Below the pieces are notes generated by a model. The model saw only the letters and a list, made by a program, of their open reading frames with translations. It searched no databases and was not told the DNA's origin. The position numbers were made by a program, and so were the translations under genes. Shown piece by piece: positions 9,536 to 22,386 of a stretch of DNA of 64,000 nt. Source of the DNA: Helicostylum pulchrum. Lineage: Eukaryota > Mucoromycota > Mucoromycetes > Mucorales > Mucoraceae. The first letter of the stretch is position 1. Each line of letters opens with the position of its first letter. Location of the stretch: contig JAIXMO010000025.1 in assembly GCA_025677825.1 (NCBI GenBank), positions 186,001 to 250,000 of the forward strand. Direction: 5' to 3'.

Positions 9536-12500
9536 CCAAGATTCTTCATTATAATTTAAAACATTGAAGTAGGCTTTACACTATAAATTATATTAGATAA
9601 TAAATAAGCCTATTTTGCGTACAAAATAAAAAGACCCTTAGGTAACAATACGTTTATGCTCTATTTTCTGGACCGTTGGTAATATACAGCAAGTAGTAGG
9701 ATATTTCCGACAGTTCGCTCTTCTTTTCGTTAAAAAGCTTAAAGTCATATTTAAAATCCCGTGAAAAAAATTTATTGTGTTTTTTTTTTCGATCAGCTTC
9801 CGTAATGTGATACGATTTTTTTTTTTGTGTATCTTTTCCGATTATAGACCAATACATAACGAATTAACCATTCTTGGGACAAAGACGTCTTACAGAAAAT
9901 TTTATATAACATCCAAATATAATATTCACACTAACAAAAAAAACCAGTTTATAATTGCGTAAAGAAAAAATTGTACGTGGTGTCATCTTTTGAAATTATG
10001 ATGTTCTGATACACTCATTGTTTACGTAGTTTTGACACGTTTGTTTGACAATTGGGTTAATAGGGCACTAAAAAAAATTGAGTGACCCGAATCTTTGTGA
10101 AAGAAGCCTAAATACCCGGGGACACGCGAATTGAACCCAACAAAAAACCAGGTTTTTTGAAAAAAAAAAAAAAAAGTCGGTTTCCCGACTTTGGTCTATC
10201 CAATTACTTTAAAAAATGTAATCTAACGTTAGCAAGTATATGTCCGTAACACTAAAAACTATACTCTGATGTCATATAGTTGCCATAAAAGATGTAATGT
10301 AAATTCACTGAACATTTTTAATCCAATTCTAGCGTAAACATTTTGCCCCTTGCAATGGGTGAATTTACTGCATAAAATAGATTGTAATTCGAAAGCGATT
10401 GGGAAAAAGCTAGTTTTTAGGAACTAACTTTACGTCGCACGGCTTTCCGTTAATCGTTTAAATATAATTCCACTTTACATATTGGGGGGTGGGGGGCTGA
10501 TCAAAAATTCTTCGAGTGTGGTTATTGAGTACAACTTTATTTAGTTTATTTTTTAATTCTTTCTAAGAAGCTTTTTTTACATTTGCAAAAAATGTTTTTA
10601 AGAGTAAGTTGGGGGAGGTGGGAGGGCTTTGTAAAAAAAAAAAAAAAATCATTTGCCAAAAGCGGTACCTTAATCATCTGTCTATAATTGATAAGAGTAT
10701 CTTTCTGATCATCGTTACATATATATCGTGGGGATAAAGAGAATGATGTGAATGGCCTGGAACATTGCATACTTCTAGTTACGGTCCACAATTCACCTTT
10801 TTGTTTTGGAAACCAAAAAAAAAAAAAAAACTAGTTTTTAAAAGCGATCCTATACTGCTTTAATTACTTTAGATTTGATACAGAATTTTACTCGTCCCCC
10901 CCAACCCTATTTTTTTTTTTTTTTTTTTTGCAAGAGGAGGCTATTAGTCAAGATTAAGATTTTCTACGGTGGAAATTTACTGTTAATGAAAAAAAAAAAA
11001 TAGCTCGGGATAAATACGTACAATACGTTAGCATATAACGGAAAAACCTGTTAAAAAGAGTCTACAGCAAGAAGCTTTTTTTCCTAGTTACTAATTAAAT
11101 AATGCACTCAATTAGACTGTTGTTGTTTCAAGAGCAATTTTATACATGTGCGCATATAATACATGTCAAACAAAAACCAATGGTATACTCCAAAATTGAA
11201 TTGTTATTTTTTATATAATATGCTGTCTAACCCATAAAAGTAGATTTTTCATATCGCGGGTATACCCGAAAGACAAGAAGTTTGGGTAATGTAAATGAAA
11301 GAGAGGGGAAAGGTATTATATCGAGTAATATGACCAAATAATATGCTTTTTAGAAAGTGTGCTTTTGCTCACAATATTGCATTTAAAATTTATCTAAAAC
11401 AGTTAGATGGTTGTTTCAAAATAAAATAGGGACGCGGGATAGATTTGCTTGCAACCCTAATGATAAATTCAAGATTTATGGATCTTGCATATTCTTTTCC
11501 CACTGTAAAAAAAGAACAATGCATTTTTTTTGATAAAAAAAAAGAAGATCTCATCATAAAGAAGATCTCATTATAAAGAAGGTCTCATAAAGAAGATTTC
11601 ATCATAAACAGTTTAGTAGTTCGTGTTTTTTTTTCGGCAGCTTATTGTTCATCATTTTACTGACAGTAGAAGTACTGCAGATCAATAATTTACGGTTACT
11701 CTTTTATTCAGAAAATAACTTTAAGTACATGTTCATGACTATCACGTTATAAATAAGCTTTGATTTACACTTAAGGCTACCTTCAAAATACCATGGGGAC
11801 TCATTAAATGATTATGCACCCAAATAATAAACATTTCTTAAATGTTGTATTTTTCTCAGGACTCTTTTCCGTTTAGTAATTGCAAAAATAAGCGATTCCG
11901 AATATACATATATATTTTTACATCGATCGTGGTGATTATATAGAGAGTGGGAATATTGTTGCTGTTGTCGTTCTGATTTTCCTTTTTGCTTGACGGTCTA
12001 AAATGTTTTTTTAGAAGGAGAGAAAAAGTTTTGGGTAATACACATGCATGATTTAGTAGCACGAAAAAAAAAAAAGTTTGTATAATAAGGAGAAACCAAA
12101 ACAAATGAACGAGCCAAAGATTGAACAGAAAAAAAGATGTTTTCTTTATTTCTCTGCAGGGATTAATTAAGTATGTGTTGTGCTACTATTATGCTGTTAG
12201 AAACTAAGAAGGAGTGGGTGAGTCATCGTAAATGATTGATTCAATAAATGAAACTGAACCTGGTTCTTTTTTTAAAAAAAAAGCAATGTTTCAGAAATTC
12301 CTTCTTTTTTTGTTGTTGTGCATGTGAGTTTAGTGCACATCTAAGAAGTGAAACCGGCCAAGTGGGTTACCTTTTCCCTAATCTTTTTTTTTTCTTCCCC
12401 TCTTTTTTTTTTTTTTTTACGGAGACCCCGAGGTAAAACCGACATATTAATAGCCAAGCTTTTGGTTTATTAAACATGCAATTTTAGTAAAATTTACGGG

Positions 12501-13867
12501 CCAAATACACGAAACTTTATTCAAGCTAACTTTATTCATCAGCAGGTGGTATATGATGTTAGTACGACAGTAACAACTATCTATTTATGGTGATAATAAT
12601 TGTTTAAATAGAAAAATAGCAACAACAACAAAACTTTGCATTACTGAGTATAACTATATTTTTTTTTTTTATAGAATTTACATTTTAGAAAGTAAAAAAA
12701 AAAAAAAAGTATCATTATTGTTACTCTAGTTTTGGGGGGAGAAAAAAATAAATAAGATGGCCTGATTTTTTGTTTTTAAAAAAAACAAACTCTTCTCGGG
12801 ACGTGCAGTACCGATTGTTGTAACTCAAAAATTATTTATTCAAGATCAAGTCAAATTATAATTTGACCGAGATGTGGGATCGGTCATATAAAAAAACTAT
12901 CTTACTTGAGCCTGTTGTTATTATTGTGGACAAGAGAAACAAAGAAAAAGATGATGCTAAAAAAGATATTTTCTACTTTCGAAATACTTGTACATCAAGT
13001 ATCTCCTAATTGGATAACAAGTATTTTTTAGTGTGCACAGCACTTACCGAGTAGTAACCTCGCTACTGTTCATTCTACTCTTACATAATAAGGAAGGTAG
13101 CGGCCTTGTTTGTAAATTTAATGTCAGAGTGAATGATTCTATTTCTGAAGGCCAACAAATTCTTGGGGCATTTCTTTTTCTATGCTTGCTAAAGTAACTT
13201 TATTTCTGATTTTAACTTGTGGGTATTTGTGAATATATCCTTTTTGGTTTTATTTTCGAGTAGTTTCTTCTCTATAGTAGCTTATTTTATGCGCGTATTT
13301 TCTTTTTGTATCTTTTTGATGATATTTCTTTTTTGAATTATAAAAAGATACGCGAGAACGTCTTGAATATCTTTTCTCTTTAGATCAAAAGAGTGGATAA
13401 GAGATTTTTTTTTATCCCACGTATTCTGAAAATTTGTAATATATTGAGCTAGTTCCGTTTTTATTTCCCTACTGGATTTCTGATCCTTATCAACAGTGAT
13501 GTATATCTTTATTATGCCATCACTTTTAAAAAAAAATTGGCTGGGGGGGACTGCGTCGAGGTGGCGGCGGAAGCGGCGGCGGCGGCTTAAAGTGCATCAC
13601 GTGAGGACATGGCAATGAGTGGCAATGCTCTTCCCCCCATTTTTCCTCTCTTCCTTTTCTCATATAACTTTTTTTTTTTTTCTTTCTCCATCGATCAAAA
13701 AAACGAAAAAAACTATTTTGGTGTCATCTTGCAGAAACTCTAGTATTTTATAGTATTGTAATGTTTTACATCATCTAGTTTTTTCTTTTTGTATATACCT
13801 TTAACATAATATATATTTTTTTCATCTCTTTTTTGAAAATATTATGCGACTTTATATAGTATTCACA
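9536..13867. other. Long gene-poor region
   Basis: About 4.3 kb with no supportable gene on either strand. It holds many A/T homopolymers, a G-rich run near 10484-10500, a C-rich tract near 10896, and a short imperfect repeat of AAGATCTCAT-like units at 11540-11612. A GC-rich GGC-repeat patch (about 13557-13590) followed by CATCACGTGAGG (a CACGTG E-box) lies some 250 bp before the PP2C start and is probably part of its promoter. Confidence 0.5.
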
Positions 13868-15284
13868 ATGGGACAAACATTATCAGAACCAATTACTGAA
13901 AAGACTTCAACTCACGGGTCGAACAAAAAATATTTTTATGGCTGCTCTCATATGCAAGGATGGAGACTTAGTAAGTTAATCTTTTTTTTTTTTGCTTTGA
14001 AATAGTTTATAGATGAAGGGGAGGGAGCGTTAAAACATGATGAACTATTTAGCAATGGAAGATGCACATACCACTCTTTTAAAGTTGGGCGATACCGATT
14101 TTAGTTTCTTTGGTGTGTATGATGGACACGGAGGTAAAAAAAAAGTTAAAACAAAACAAAAAACGCCAAAAAAAAAATATTCATTCTTTTTTGTGTGTGT
14201 GTATAGGTTCTTCTATAGCTCATTATACTGGTCAAACATTATATAAAAAAGTACTTGAAAGTGAATATTTCGCAAAAAAGGAATATGCAAAGGCTTTGAC
14301 AGATGCCTTTTTAACCTTGGACAAGTGTTTGATTGAAGGTAATAATGCAAATATAAATGCGTCCCGAAAAAAAAAAAAAAAGATCTAAAATTTTTTAAAA
14401 TAGATAATGATTTTGCTTATGACCCTTCTGGATGTACAGCTGTTACTGCTCTTGTTACTGACCAAGATGAGATTATTGTGGTAAATATATAAAAAAAAAA
14501 TACAAGCTGGGGGAAACAGAGAAATAATTAGGATTGTTTTAGGCCAATGCAGGTGACTCAAGAGCCGTTATTAGTATTGCAGGAAAGGTAAAGCCTCTTT
14601 CTTATGATCATAAACCAACTGATGACGCCGAGATGGAAAGAATTATCAATGCTGGTGGATTTGTTGACTTTGGTCGCGTTAACGGTAAGTAAAAAAGTGT
14701 TTATTATTTATGATTGTGAAATTTAATATCGTGTAAAAAAAAAAAAGGCAACTTGGCACTTTCTCGCGCAATAGGTGATTTTGAATTTAAACAAAACGAA
14801 AAACTTCCTGCAGAAAAACAAGCAGTTACTTGTAAGTATAGTTGCGTGTGAATGTGAATGTGAGTGTGAGTGTGAGTACGCGTCTCTAATATATATGTGT
14901 GTGTACGTAGGTAACCCAGATATTATAACACACAAGATTACCAAAGATGACGAGTTTTTCGTATTAGCTTGTGATGGTAAGTAATTTTCTTTTTCTTTTT
15001 TTTTCGAATAGCCTTTAAGTAACGTGCTTTTACGTAATATAGGTATTTGGGATTGTATGTCCAATCAAGAAGTTGTTGATTTTGTTCATTCAGGAGTAGC
15101 TGAAGATAAAGCACTTGAAACTATTTGTGAAAATATGATGGATCATTGTCTTGCAGATGCTCAAACTTCCAATGGACTTGGTTACGATAATATGTCGGTT
15201 ATGATTATTGGTATTCTCAATGGTAAAACTGAGAAAGAATGGTATCAAAGTATGAAAGAAAAAAAGGCAGTTAAATCAGAATAA
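13868..15284 (+). CDS. PP2C-type Ser/Thr protein phosphatase (PTC2/3-like)
   Basis: Eight exons: 13868-13970, 14053-14133, 14207-14338, 14404-14480, 14543-14684, 14748-14831, 14911-14976, 15043-15284; 308 aa. All the metal-dependent phosphatase motifs are visible in order: [41 protein letters not shown] and GYDNMSVMI. The Asp residues of EDAH, DGHG, CDG and YDN are the expected metal ligands. The N-terminus begins MGQTLSEP, a typical N-myristoylation-type start seen in this family, which suggests membrane association. PTC2/3-type enzymes dephosphorylate stress MAP kinases and checkpoint kinases; the exact substrate here is inferred. The protein is short because the long C-terminal tail of yeast homologues is missing. 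Confidence 0.93.
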
Positions 15285-16020
15285 TAAAAAAAAAAAGTTA
15301 TTTTAAAAAATACATATTTTTGTTTAAATTAAATGTTAAACTATGATAATAAGCTTTTTTTGGTGTGACACTTGGTTCATGTGAGCATTTTTTTTTTAAA
15401 GAATGTCTTGTAACAAACAAATAATGTATTTTTTAAAATGAATTCAGAACCTCCTCTCCCCCAATTTTATTTACATTAAACCTTTTCAAATTATTTTAGT
15501 ATTATCGGTTAAATGTAAAGAAAAGGTACAGATCGATCATGAGATTTTAATTACTATTTTATGCAGTGAATAAGCACATGGGAAACTGGTTTTTTTTTTT
15601 CCAAGATATTCTTCTATAATATACTCATGTGTTTAAAGGATCTCCAACTGATGTTACTAGATTTAGATTGCTAAATAGGCAAAAAAAGTCTTATGTAATA
15701 ATTTTTCCAAGTGTTATAATTCATATTTAATCCACAGTTTTGCAATATGAAAAAGTTGAAATCTACTAGTTGCAGTAAGGTTTCAAACATTCGTGTACAT
15801 GATGTAATATATAACCCGTCAAGTATCTTTTTTTTTAAAAAGCAACCCTTTTGTTACAGTATTACACAGAAACACGTTTATAATGTATTATAGCTTACTG
15901 AGAAGGAATAATAATAAAAAAAAAAGGTATAAAAAAGAAACCAAAAAAAAAAAAAAAAAAAAAGTCAGAAAGTATAACTAAATTAAACTTTTTTTTGCAC
16001 ATTCCAATTAAAATATTCTA
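15285..16020. other. Intergenic between PP2C and ceramidase
   Basis: AT-rich sequence with a long A-run at about 15943-15963. It contains the 3' end of the phosphatase gene and the promoter of the ceramidase gene. No other feature seen. Confidence 0.5.
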
Positions 16021-17235
16021 ATGAAAGATAACGAAGGATATTGGGGTCCAGTCACAAGTTCAGTTGATTGGTAATATATATATATAAAAATCATTCTATT
16101 CTGTTCTACTGCCTACGAAAAAATGATCTCATACTGATGGTATCATTTTTTTAAAAAAAAACTTTAAAAAAAAAGGTGTGAAGAGAATTACCGTTATTCA
16201 TGGTACATTGCCGAATTTTGGAATACGGTGTCGGTGAGTTTAAAGATCGGAGATATATACATATAAGCGGTTGAATGGGAAATAAGGGAAAACGATGTTC
16301 TAATATTAACATTTTAGAGTCTGGCCATGATTATATTAGGTTTAATGGGTGTAGGCCTTCATTTTAAATCTCTTGGTTGGAGATTATCTACAGGCTATTT
16401 ATTTATTGTTCTTGTTGGGATTGGAAGGTAAAATCTATTTATACTCATTTTTGTGTTACTATTTTAAACATTTTTTTTTTTTCCTGAAAAAAAGTGTATT
16501 GTTTCATGCTACTTTACAATATCAGCATCAAATGTGGGACGAGGTATGCTACATATAAAACTTTATTCTTACTGTCGTACTGATACACTAACAAAAAAAA
16601 AAAGCTTCCGATGATATGGACGGCATGTTATATGCTTTGGTTATTATTACAAGAACATGGATACAATTATACCATTCCTATTATTAGTTATTGTAGTTTT
16701 GCTACATTTGTCACTAGCCAGTCTAAAGGTTCAACGCAATTCTTTTTATTCCAAACATCGTTCGGGTTAGTCATGTGGAGTTGCTTCTGGTTTGTATGGA
16801 GTTTATACAAGGGTGTAGAAACTGATGAAATTCGAACCATATTTCATCGAGGTGTGCAATTCTTAATTACTGCTATTGGCGTATGGTTATTTGACGGCAA
16901 TTTATGTTTTATTTATGAACACGTACCCAATCCTCAATTGCATGCTTGGTAAGATTTTTATAAAAAAAAAAAAAAAAAAAAAAAGTCTAATTGATTGTCA
17001 TGGTTACACATGAAAACAAAATAGGTGGCATGTTTTGGTAAAAAACAAATAGTTAGCACAAAAAACGCTTAAATGGTTTATCTAACTAAAAATTCATTAG
17101 ATATGTGTTAGTTTACATTATTTCTTTGTTGCAGCAGGTTATGAAATAATTAAACGTAAACCAATCGGCAAGAAAGTAAAGGTGAAATATTTATTGGGAA
17201 TTCCATACGTTGTTACTATATGTAAGGGGGAATGA
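16021..17235 (+). CDS. Alkaline ceramidase (YPC1/YDC1 family)
   Basis: Seven exons: 16021-16070, 16176-16233, 16318-16427, 16495-16543, 16605-16948, 17025-17037, 17101-17235; 252 aa. The start (NEGYWGPVTSSVDWCEENY) and the segments GIGSVLFHATLQYQ, QMWDELPMIW and PQLHAWWHVL are diagnostic for the alkaline ceramidase/CREST membrane hydrolases. The His residues of FHATL and HAWWH correspond to the zinc site. Several hydrophobic segments fit a seven-pass membrane protein of ER or Golgi. The enzyme splits (phyto)ceramide into sphingoid base and fatty acid. Exon 6 is only 13 nt and is needed to keep the HAWWHVL motif in frame. The C-terminus is basic (KRKPIGKKVKVK), although the last residues ICKGE do not form a clear KKxx signal. 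Confidence 0.92.
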
Positions 17236-17955
17236 GAATTACAACATTCTTTGATAATTTTTTTAAGGTTGGGTTCAAGAAACAATTAATTGAAAACAAT
17301 CGTTAGGAGTAAAAAATAAAACTAAACAAAGTTATTCCCGCCAAAATAAATTAAAAATAGGGAGGGGGGGTTTGATTGTAAAAAATGCGCGCGCGCACGC
17401 GTATAAAGCTGAGTAATATAGCTGGATGAACCTTATTTTCACCAAATACCCAAGTTTCATACAAAGTCCGAACTACGCTACTGCAGTTATTATAAAATAA
17501 ATTAAGGTCCAGACTCAAAATAATTTTTTTTTTTTTAACTTTCTGCTACACAAAAAATAACAAAAAACTGTGTGTAATGACATCAAGTAGAGGCAATCAA
17601 GATATTTCCCGATTCAGCAGTTTAACGGTTTTTTTTTTTCTTGTTTTACCGTAAGGCAAAACGTTCCCTCCTCCTCCCCCCAAGAATGCAGTTCGCTCCT
17701 CTATTTTTGCATGAAACATACATTACTTCTTTCGCGCTTTCATGACATAATATGCTGATCATGAAAAAAAAAAAAAAAAAAAAAAAAAAAAGGTTAAAAA
17801 AGAAGAATTTTTTTTTATTTGGCGTTTTTATTTATAAATACCGTACTTTTTTTTTATTTCTTTTTTCTCTTTTTTCTTTATCTTTCTTTATTCTCCCTTC
17901 TTTTTTCTTTTTTTTTTCTGTAACCCTTTTTTGTTAAAACGTATAATATTATAAA
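17236..17955. other. Intergenic, promoter side of WOPR gene 1
   Basis: Contains an alternating GCGCGC/ACGCG patch near 17388-17402 and long A and T tracts at 17763-17935, just upstream of the start codon at 17956. No gene seen. Confidence 0.4.
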
Positions 17956-18807
17956 ATGGAAACTTATATCGGTCATATAAAGACACCTCAAGACGCTTTG
18001 ATTGTATTCGAAGCTTGTAGAAGAAACCAACTTGTCCGTGTACAACGTAGATTATCGTCCAAAGAAAGAATTCAAATTCGTTCAGGGTCAGTTTTTGCTT
18101 GGGATGAAAGAGAAGCAGGCATGAGACGGTGGACCGATGGTCGTACTTGGTCTCCTAGTCGTGTATTAGGTAGTTTCTTAACGTACCGTGAATTAGATAC
18201 AAAGCGAAGACCTCGTCGTCCTAGTTCGTCTTCCACTTCATTACCACTCTGTAATAATAATAATAACACAAAGGCATCAGCAGCATGTTCTTATAAGAGA
18301 GACGGTCTTATTAAACAAAGTTTCTCAATTTGCACAGCCACCAATCAAAAATTACACCTTATTTCATATTACTCCAAATCCGATGTCTTGGCCGGCCGTT
18401 TAAAGCAGCCTACAACCGATCCTTTATTAAGTCAAATTAATGTACCCAAAGGCTTATATCCAGAATTAAACCCTCTAGACACAAGTGGTGGTCACTCTGC
18501 TACGCTTCATAATATGATTCAAGATACGAATTTACCTTCCTCACCATGCCTTTCACAAAGATCTTCCATTCATAGTAGTCCATCGCTATCTTCTTCACCT
18601 AGTACGTGTGACGATGATATCATGATGACTGAATTATTACCTTCCCCTCATTCTATCTATTCATCCGCTTCCGCTCATACAAGCCCATTATCACCCAAAA
18701 TGAACCCATCATTATGCTTACCTGCACAAGACATTGCATGGGAAAAATTTCCTTCCTCAGAAGACCAACGTCAACTTAGGGCCCTTCAAGGTCTATTACG
18801 ATTATAA
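17956..18807 (+). CDS. Gti1/Pac2 (WOPR) family transcription regulator 1
   Basis: A single-exon gene of 283 aa. Residues 1-80 carry the first WOPR half (YIGHIKTPQDALIVFEA, IRSGSVFAWDEREAGM, RRWTDGRTWSPSRV). After a variable spacer the second half follows (DGLIKQSFSI, LHLISYYSKSDV). The rest is Ser/Pro-rich and low complexity, as in other family members. WOPR proteins are fungal DNA-binding regulators of morphology, conidiation or dimorphic switching (Wor1, Ryp1, Pac2, Gti1). It has no intron in the first WOPR half, whereas the paralogue at 39.5-41.3 kb has one right before the RWTDG motif. The target genes here are unknown. Confidence 0.93.
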   Translation: METYIGHIKTPQDALIVFEACRRNQLVRVQRRLSSKERIQIRSGSVFAWDEREAGMRRWTDGRTWSPSRVLGSFLTYRELDTKRRPRRPSSSSTSLPLCNNNNNTKASAACSYKRDGLIKQSFSICTATNQKLHLISYYSKSDVLAGRLKQPTTDPLLSQINVPKGLYPELNPLDTSGGHSATLHNMIQDTNLPSSPCLSQRSSIHSSPSLSSSPSTCDDDIMMTELLPSPHSIYSSASAHTSPLSPKMNPSLCLPAQDIAWEKFPSSEDQRQLRALQGLLRL

Positions 18808-19911
18808 AAAAAAAGCAATATATACTTTTTTATATTTTTCATTCTCCTCTTTAAAATTGTCTTTCTCCTCCCCTTTTTATTTAATTTCTTATAGTGTACA
18901 CACTCCACAACCATTACTATTTTACATTTACAAAAAAAAAAAAAAAAAAAATACGCACAACATATACACACAAGCACACAAACACACTATACCATTTCTT
19001 TTTTTTTTAATCTTTTTTATTTTTTTTTCTTTCTCTTTTTTTGTTTTTTTTTTGTTTTAATCATCCAAAAAGTAAAAAAAAAATTATTATGCTTGTTCAA
19101 TTCAAAACTGGTCGAAATTTTCTTTTTTAATTGTAAATTGTAAAATGATGTGAATTTAAACTTTTTTTAGTATATAAAAGAATGTTTGCCTTTTGGTAAG
19201 AGCCTTCAAAATGTCTCATAAAAAAAGACCCCCCTTTTTTTTTACAACCTCCTTTTTCAATTCAGGCGCATGTAAACCCACATGTCGTGAGATTAACAAA
19301 AACTAAATTATTTTCTTTTTCTTTAAAAAGGAAATAATCGAAAGGGAGCAAAAAAAAAAAATAGTAAATATGTTGTGTGTAAACCTTAAAAGTATTTCAT
19401 TGTCTCACTGATGTTAGTAGTGCGATTTTAAAAAAAAAAAAAGGAGAGAATGTATAAATTCAACCTAGTTTTTTTAGTGTCCAAATTAGACTTTTGTGAT
19501 TCGGAAATATTTGTATAATATGGATATTTACATCGTTTTTTTTTGTTATTTTTAAAGATAACAGAGGGACATTCTTTTTGAAATAAAGAAACGATAATAC
19601 TTGCTTAATTAATAACATGCTTTTTAATATGAATGCTTCTTTTTTAAAAAAAAAGCAACTCTTTTTGACGTTGTGGCGTTACTTTAATACTTTGCAGTAA
19701 AAAGATTCACTTTTTGTATTTAACTATTTTTTCTAATTAGTTACTAGTAAAAAAAAAAACCGTTAAAATTATTTAGACAAAAAAAAGGTTAATTTTTTTA
19801 TTATAGGGAAATATGGTTGTGTATATAGTACATTGTTTGTTTTTTTTTGGGGGGAGGAGGAAAAATGAATGCAATTTTTTCTAAGTAGTTTTAAAAAGAA
19901 ATAATTTTTTT
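18808..19911. other. Intergenic between convergent WOPR 1 and PCK genes
   Basis: About 1.1 kb of AT-rich sequence shared by the 3' ends of two convergent genes. Homopolymers only; no gene seen. Confidence 0.5.
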
Positions 19912-21800
19912 TTAAAGTTGAGGACCAGCGTTCAAAGTAGCTTCATTAGAACCAGAAACATAAGTCTTGAAGTTTTCAACAAACATTTGACCGACGTTAC
20001 GAAGAGAAGCATCGAATTCAGCAGCGGTACCGTTCCAAGCAGTCTTGGGGTTCAAGAGTTCAGCAGGGACATTGGCGACAGCCTTGGGGACGCTCAAGTT
20101 AAAGATATCGAGGTTCTCGAATTCAGCCTTGGCTAATTCACCATTGTGGATGGAATCGAGGATAGCACGAGTGTACTTGAGAGGACAACGCTTGGAGGTA
20201 GCAGCAGAACCACCGATCCAACCAGTGTTGATCAACCAAGCATCAGCCTTGTGAGCAGACATCTTTTCAGCCAACATGGTAGCATAGTGTTGAGGATGGA
20301 GAACGAGGAAAGGTGCACCGAAACAAGCAGAGAAAGTAGCTTGAGGCTCAACAATACCGTCTTCGGTACCGGGAACCTTGGTGGTATAACCAGAGATGAA
20401 ATGGTACATGGCTTGTTCTGCAGTCAACTTGGAAACAGGAGGTAAGACACCAAAGGCATCACAGGTCAACAAGATAATGTTCTTGGGGTGACCACCAATA
20501 CAAGGGATCTTAGCATTGGGGATATGGTAAATAGGGTAAGCACAACGGGTGTTTTCAGTTAAGAAATCGTCAGAGTAATCAACTTCACGAGTCTCTTCAT
20601 CAAGAACAACGTTTTCGAGAATAGCACCGAATTTAATAGCGTTGAAAATATCAGGTTCCTTTTCTCCAGATAAATCAATACACTTGGCGTAACAACCACC
20701 TTCAATGTTAAAGACACCATCGTCAGACCAACAGTGCTCATCGTCACCAATCAACATACGCTTAGGATCGGCAGAAAGTGTAGTCTTACCGGTACCAGAG
20801 AGACCAAAGAAAAGAGAGACATCACCATCGGGACCTTCATTAGCAGAAGAATGGAGAGATAAAACACCTGCCTTAGGCATAAGATAATGCATAACAGTGA
20901 AGATCTATTATATAAATATTTAGTTAAATCTGTTACGCACCGGAGGTTTAATTGTGCCTCGTTTTTTTTTTTTTTTTCCCACAAATTTATAAAATACTTA
21001 CACCCTTTTTCATTTCACCAGCATATTCAGAACCGAGAATAACCATCTCAGAACGCTTAAAGTTGACAGAGACAGAAGTAGTAGAGGTCATACCGGTAGT
21101 GTAACGGTTAGCAGGGAACTCACCAGCGTTGAAGATAGTGAAATCAGGAGTTCCAAAGTCATCGAGTTCTTGCTCAGTGGGACGGATCAACATGTTACGC
21201 ATGAACAAGAGATGGTAAGCACGAGAAGCAACAATACGCACCTTGATACGATACTTGGGATCCCAACCGGCATAACCGTCAAACACGTAAAGACGAGGAC
21301 GGGTGTTGAGGTAATCGATAGCACGTTCACGGTTAATCAAGAAGACGTTTTCACTAATAGGAGTGTTGACAGGACCCCACTATACAAACAATATAAATAA
21401 TTTGGTTTTTTTTTTTTTTTTTTTTTTTTTTTTGTATAAAAAGACTTACCCAGATGTCTTTCTTGGAGGTTTCTTCTTCAACAATACGTTTATCCTTGGG
21501 AGAACGACCAGTCTTCTTACCAGAGTAAGCACAGAGTGCACCAGCGGAAGAGATAACGGTACCTTGTTCGTAGCTCAAGGCTTGTTCGTAAAGGACAGCA
21601 ACAGAAGGGTTACGCATAATGGTGACCTAATGATTTTATATATAAGTAAAATGAATTATATAATTGTATCATTTAAATTATACCTTGTCATAGTCAATAC
21701 CAGCGAATTCGTGAAGATCTTCCTCGACCTTGGTGTGAACAGAGTTGGCAGAAGAAGGTCTACCACCAGTATAAGGAGATCCGGGTCTTGAAGCAACCAT
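19912..21800 (-). CDS. PCK1: Phosphoenolpyruvate carboxykinase (ATP)
   Basis: Four exons on the minus strand: 21800-21684, 21626-21450, 21379-21002, 20904-19912; 554 aa, the usual length for ATP-dependent PEPCK. Motifs include [19 protein letters not shown] near the N-terminus, the kinase-1a P-loop [11 protein letters not shown], the metal and kinase-2 segment [18 protein letters not shown], and ENTRCAYPI. The enzyme converts oxaloacetate and ATP to PEP, CO2 and ADP, the committing step of gluconeogenesis, in the cytosol. Codon usage is more GC-rich and regular than in its neighbours, consistent with high expression. The first exon encodes a short Ser/Pro-rich N-terminal extension typical of fungal enzymes. 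Confidence 0.97.
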
Positions 21801-22386
21801 TTTTTAAAATTATTTTTTTGAGTGAGTTAAAAAAAAAAGTAAAGAAGTAAAGAAGAAAAGAAATGTTTTGTATTTATATTTATTTTTTGGCTCGTGAAAA
21901 AAGGATCCTAGTGGGTTCCGGAACTAGTAGGTTGCCAAAAAGGATTCCCCCACCTTTTACTGGGATTTAATTTCTGGCCTTTAGTGAGCAAAAGCTTCCC
22001 TGTCGTGGCTCGGAAAATGCCGGAAACTGAATAACATCCCCCTGTGGGTTCCGACTTACTCCTCTCTTCAATTTCCTTATTTGCCCGCTGTAATTTTCTA
22101 ACCTGCAAGGCATGTGAAAAAAAAAAAACCTCGAGTAAAGCTCTCTTTTCCCGATTATTTATAACTCGTTTCAAAATAAAGATAGCGTACATTTACTATC
22201 ATATGAATGATATAATGCAGCTTTTTTATCACAATCAATTGTATAAGAACGAGGGACGTATCATTTTTGCGTGTCTTTTTTGAAAAAAAGAAAAAGAAAA
22301 TGTGTTCAATCTCCGATCGAAAATCATGTATAATCGTCATGTGGAATCCGGTAAACTAAGTATATTTATTATTAATGACACGTATT
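21801..22386. other. PCK promoter region
   Basis: Between about 21900 and 22080 the sequence is clearly less AT-rich than other spacers and carries repeated GTGGGTTCCG and CCGGAA motifs (21911, 22019, 22043). It lies directly upstream of PCK and is the likely place for carbon-source control sites. No specific factor site can be named. The open frame across it looks incidental. Confidence 0.4.

Noticed and set aside
10546..12436. Short open frames of 60-90 codons in the gene desert
   Set aside because: They are made of Lys/Phe runs from A/T tracts, with no splice context or family resemblance.
13235..13242. ATATCCTT, a possible U12-type donor
   Set aside because: It lies in a gene-free region with no matching branch site or exon. 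A GTATCCTT at 42699 was rejected for the same reason.
21908..22192. Minus-strand frame of 94 codons upstream of PCK
   Set aside because: Composition and position fit a promoter region; no family match and no splice join to PCK.
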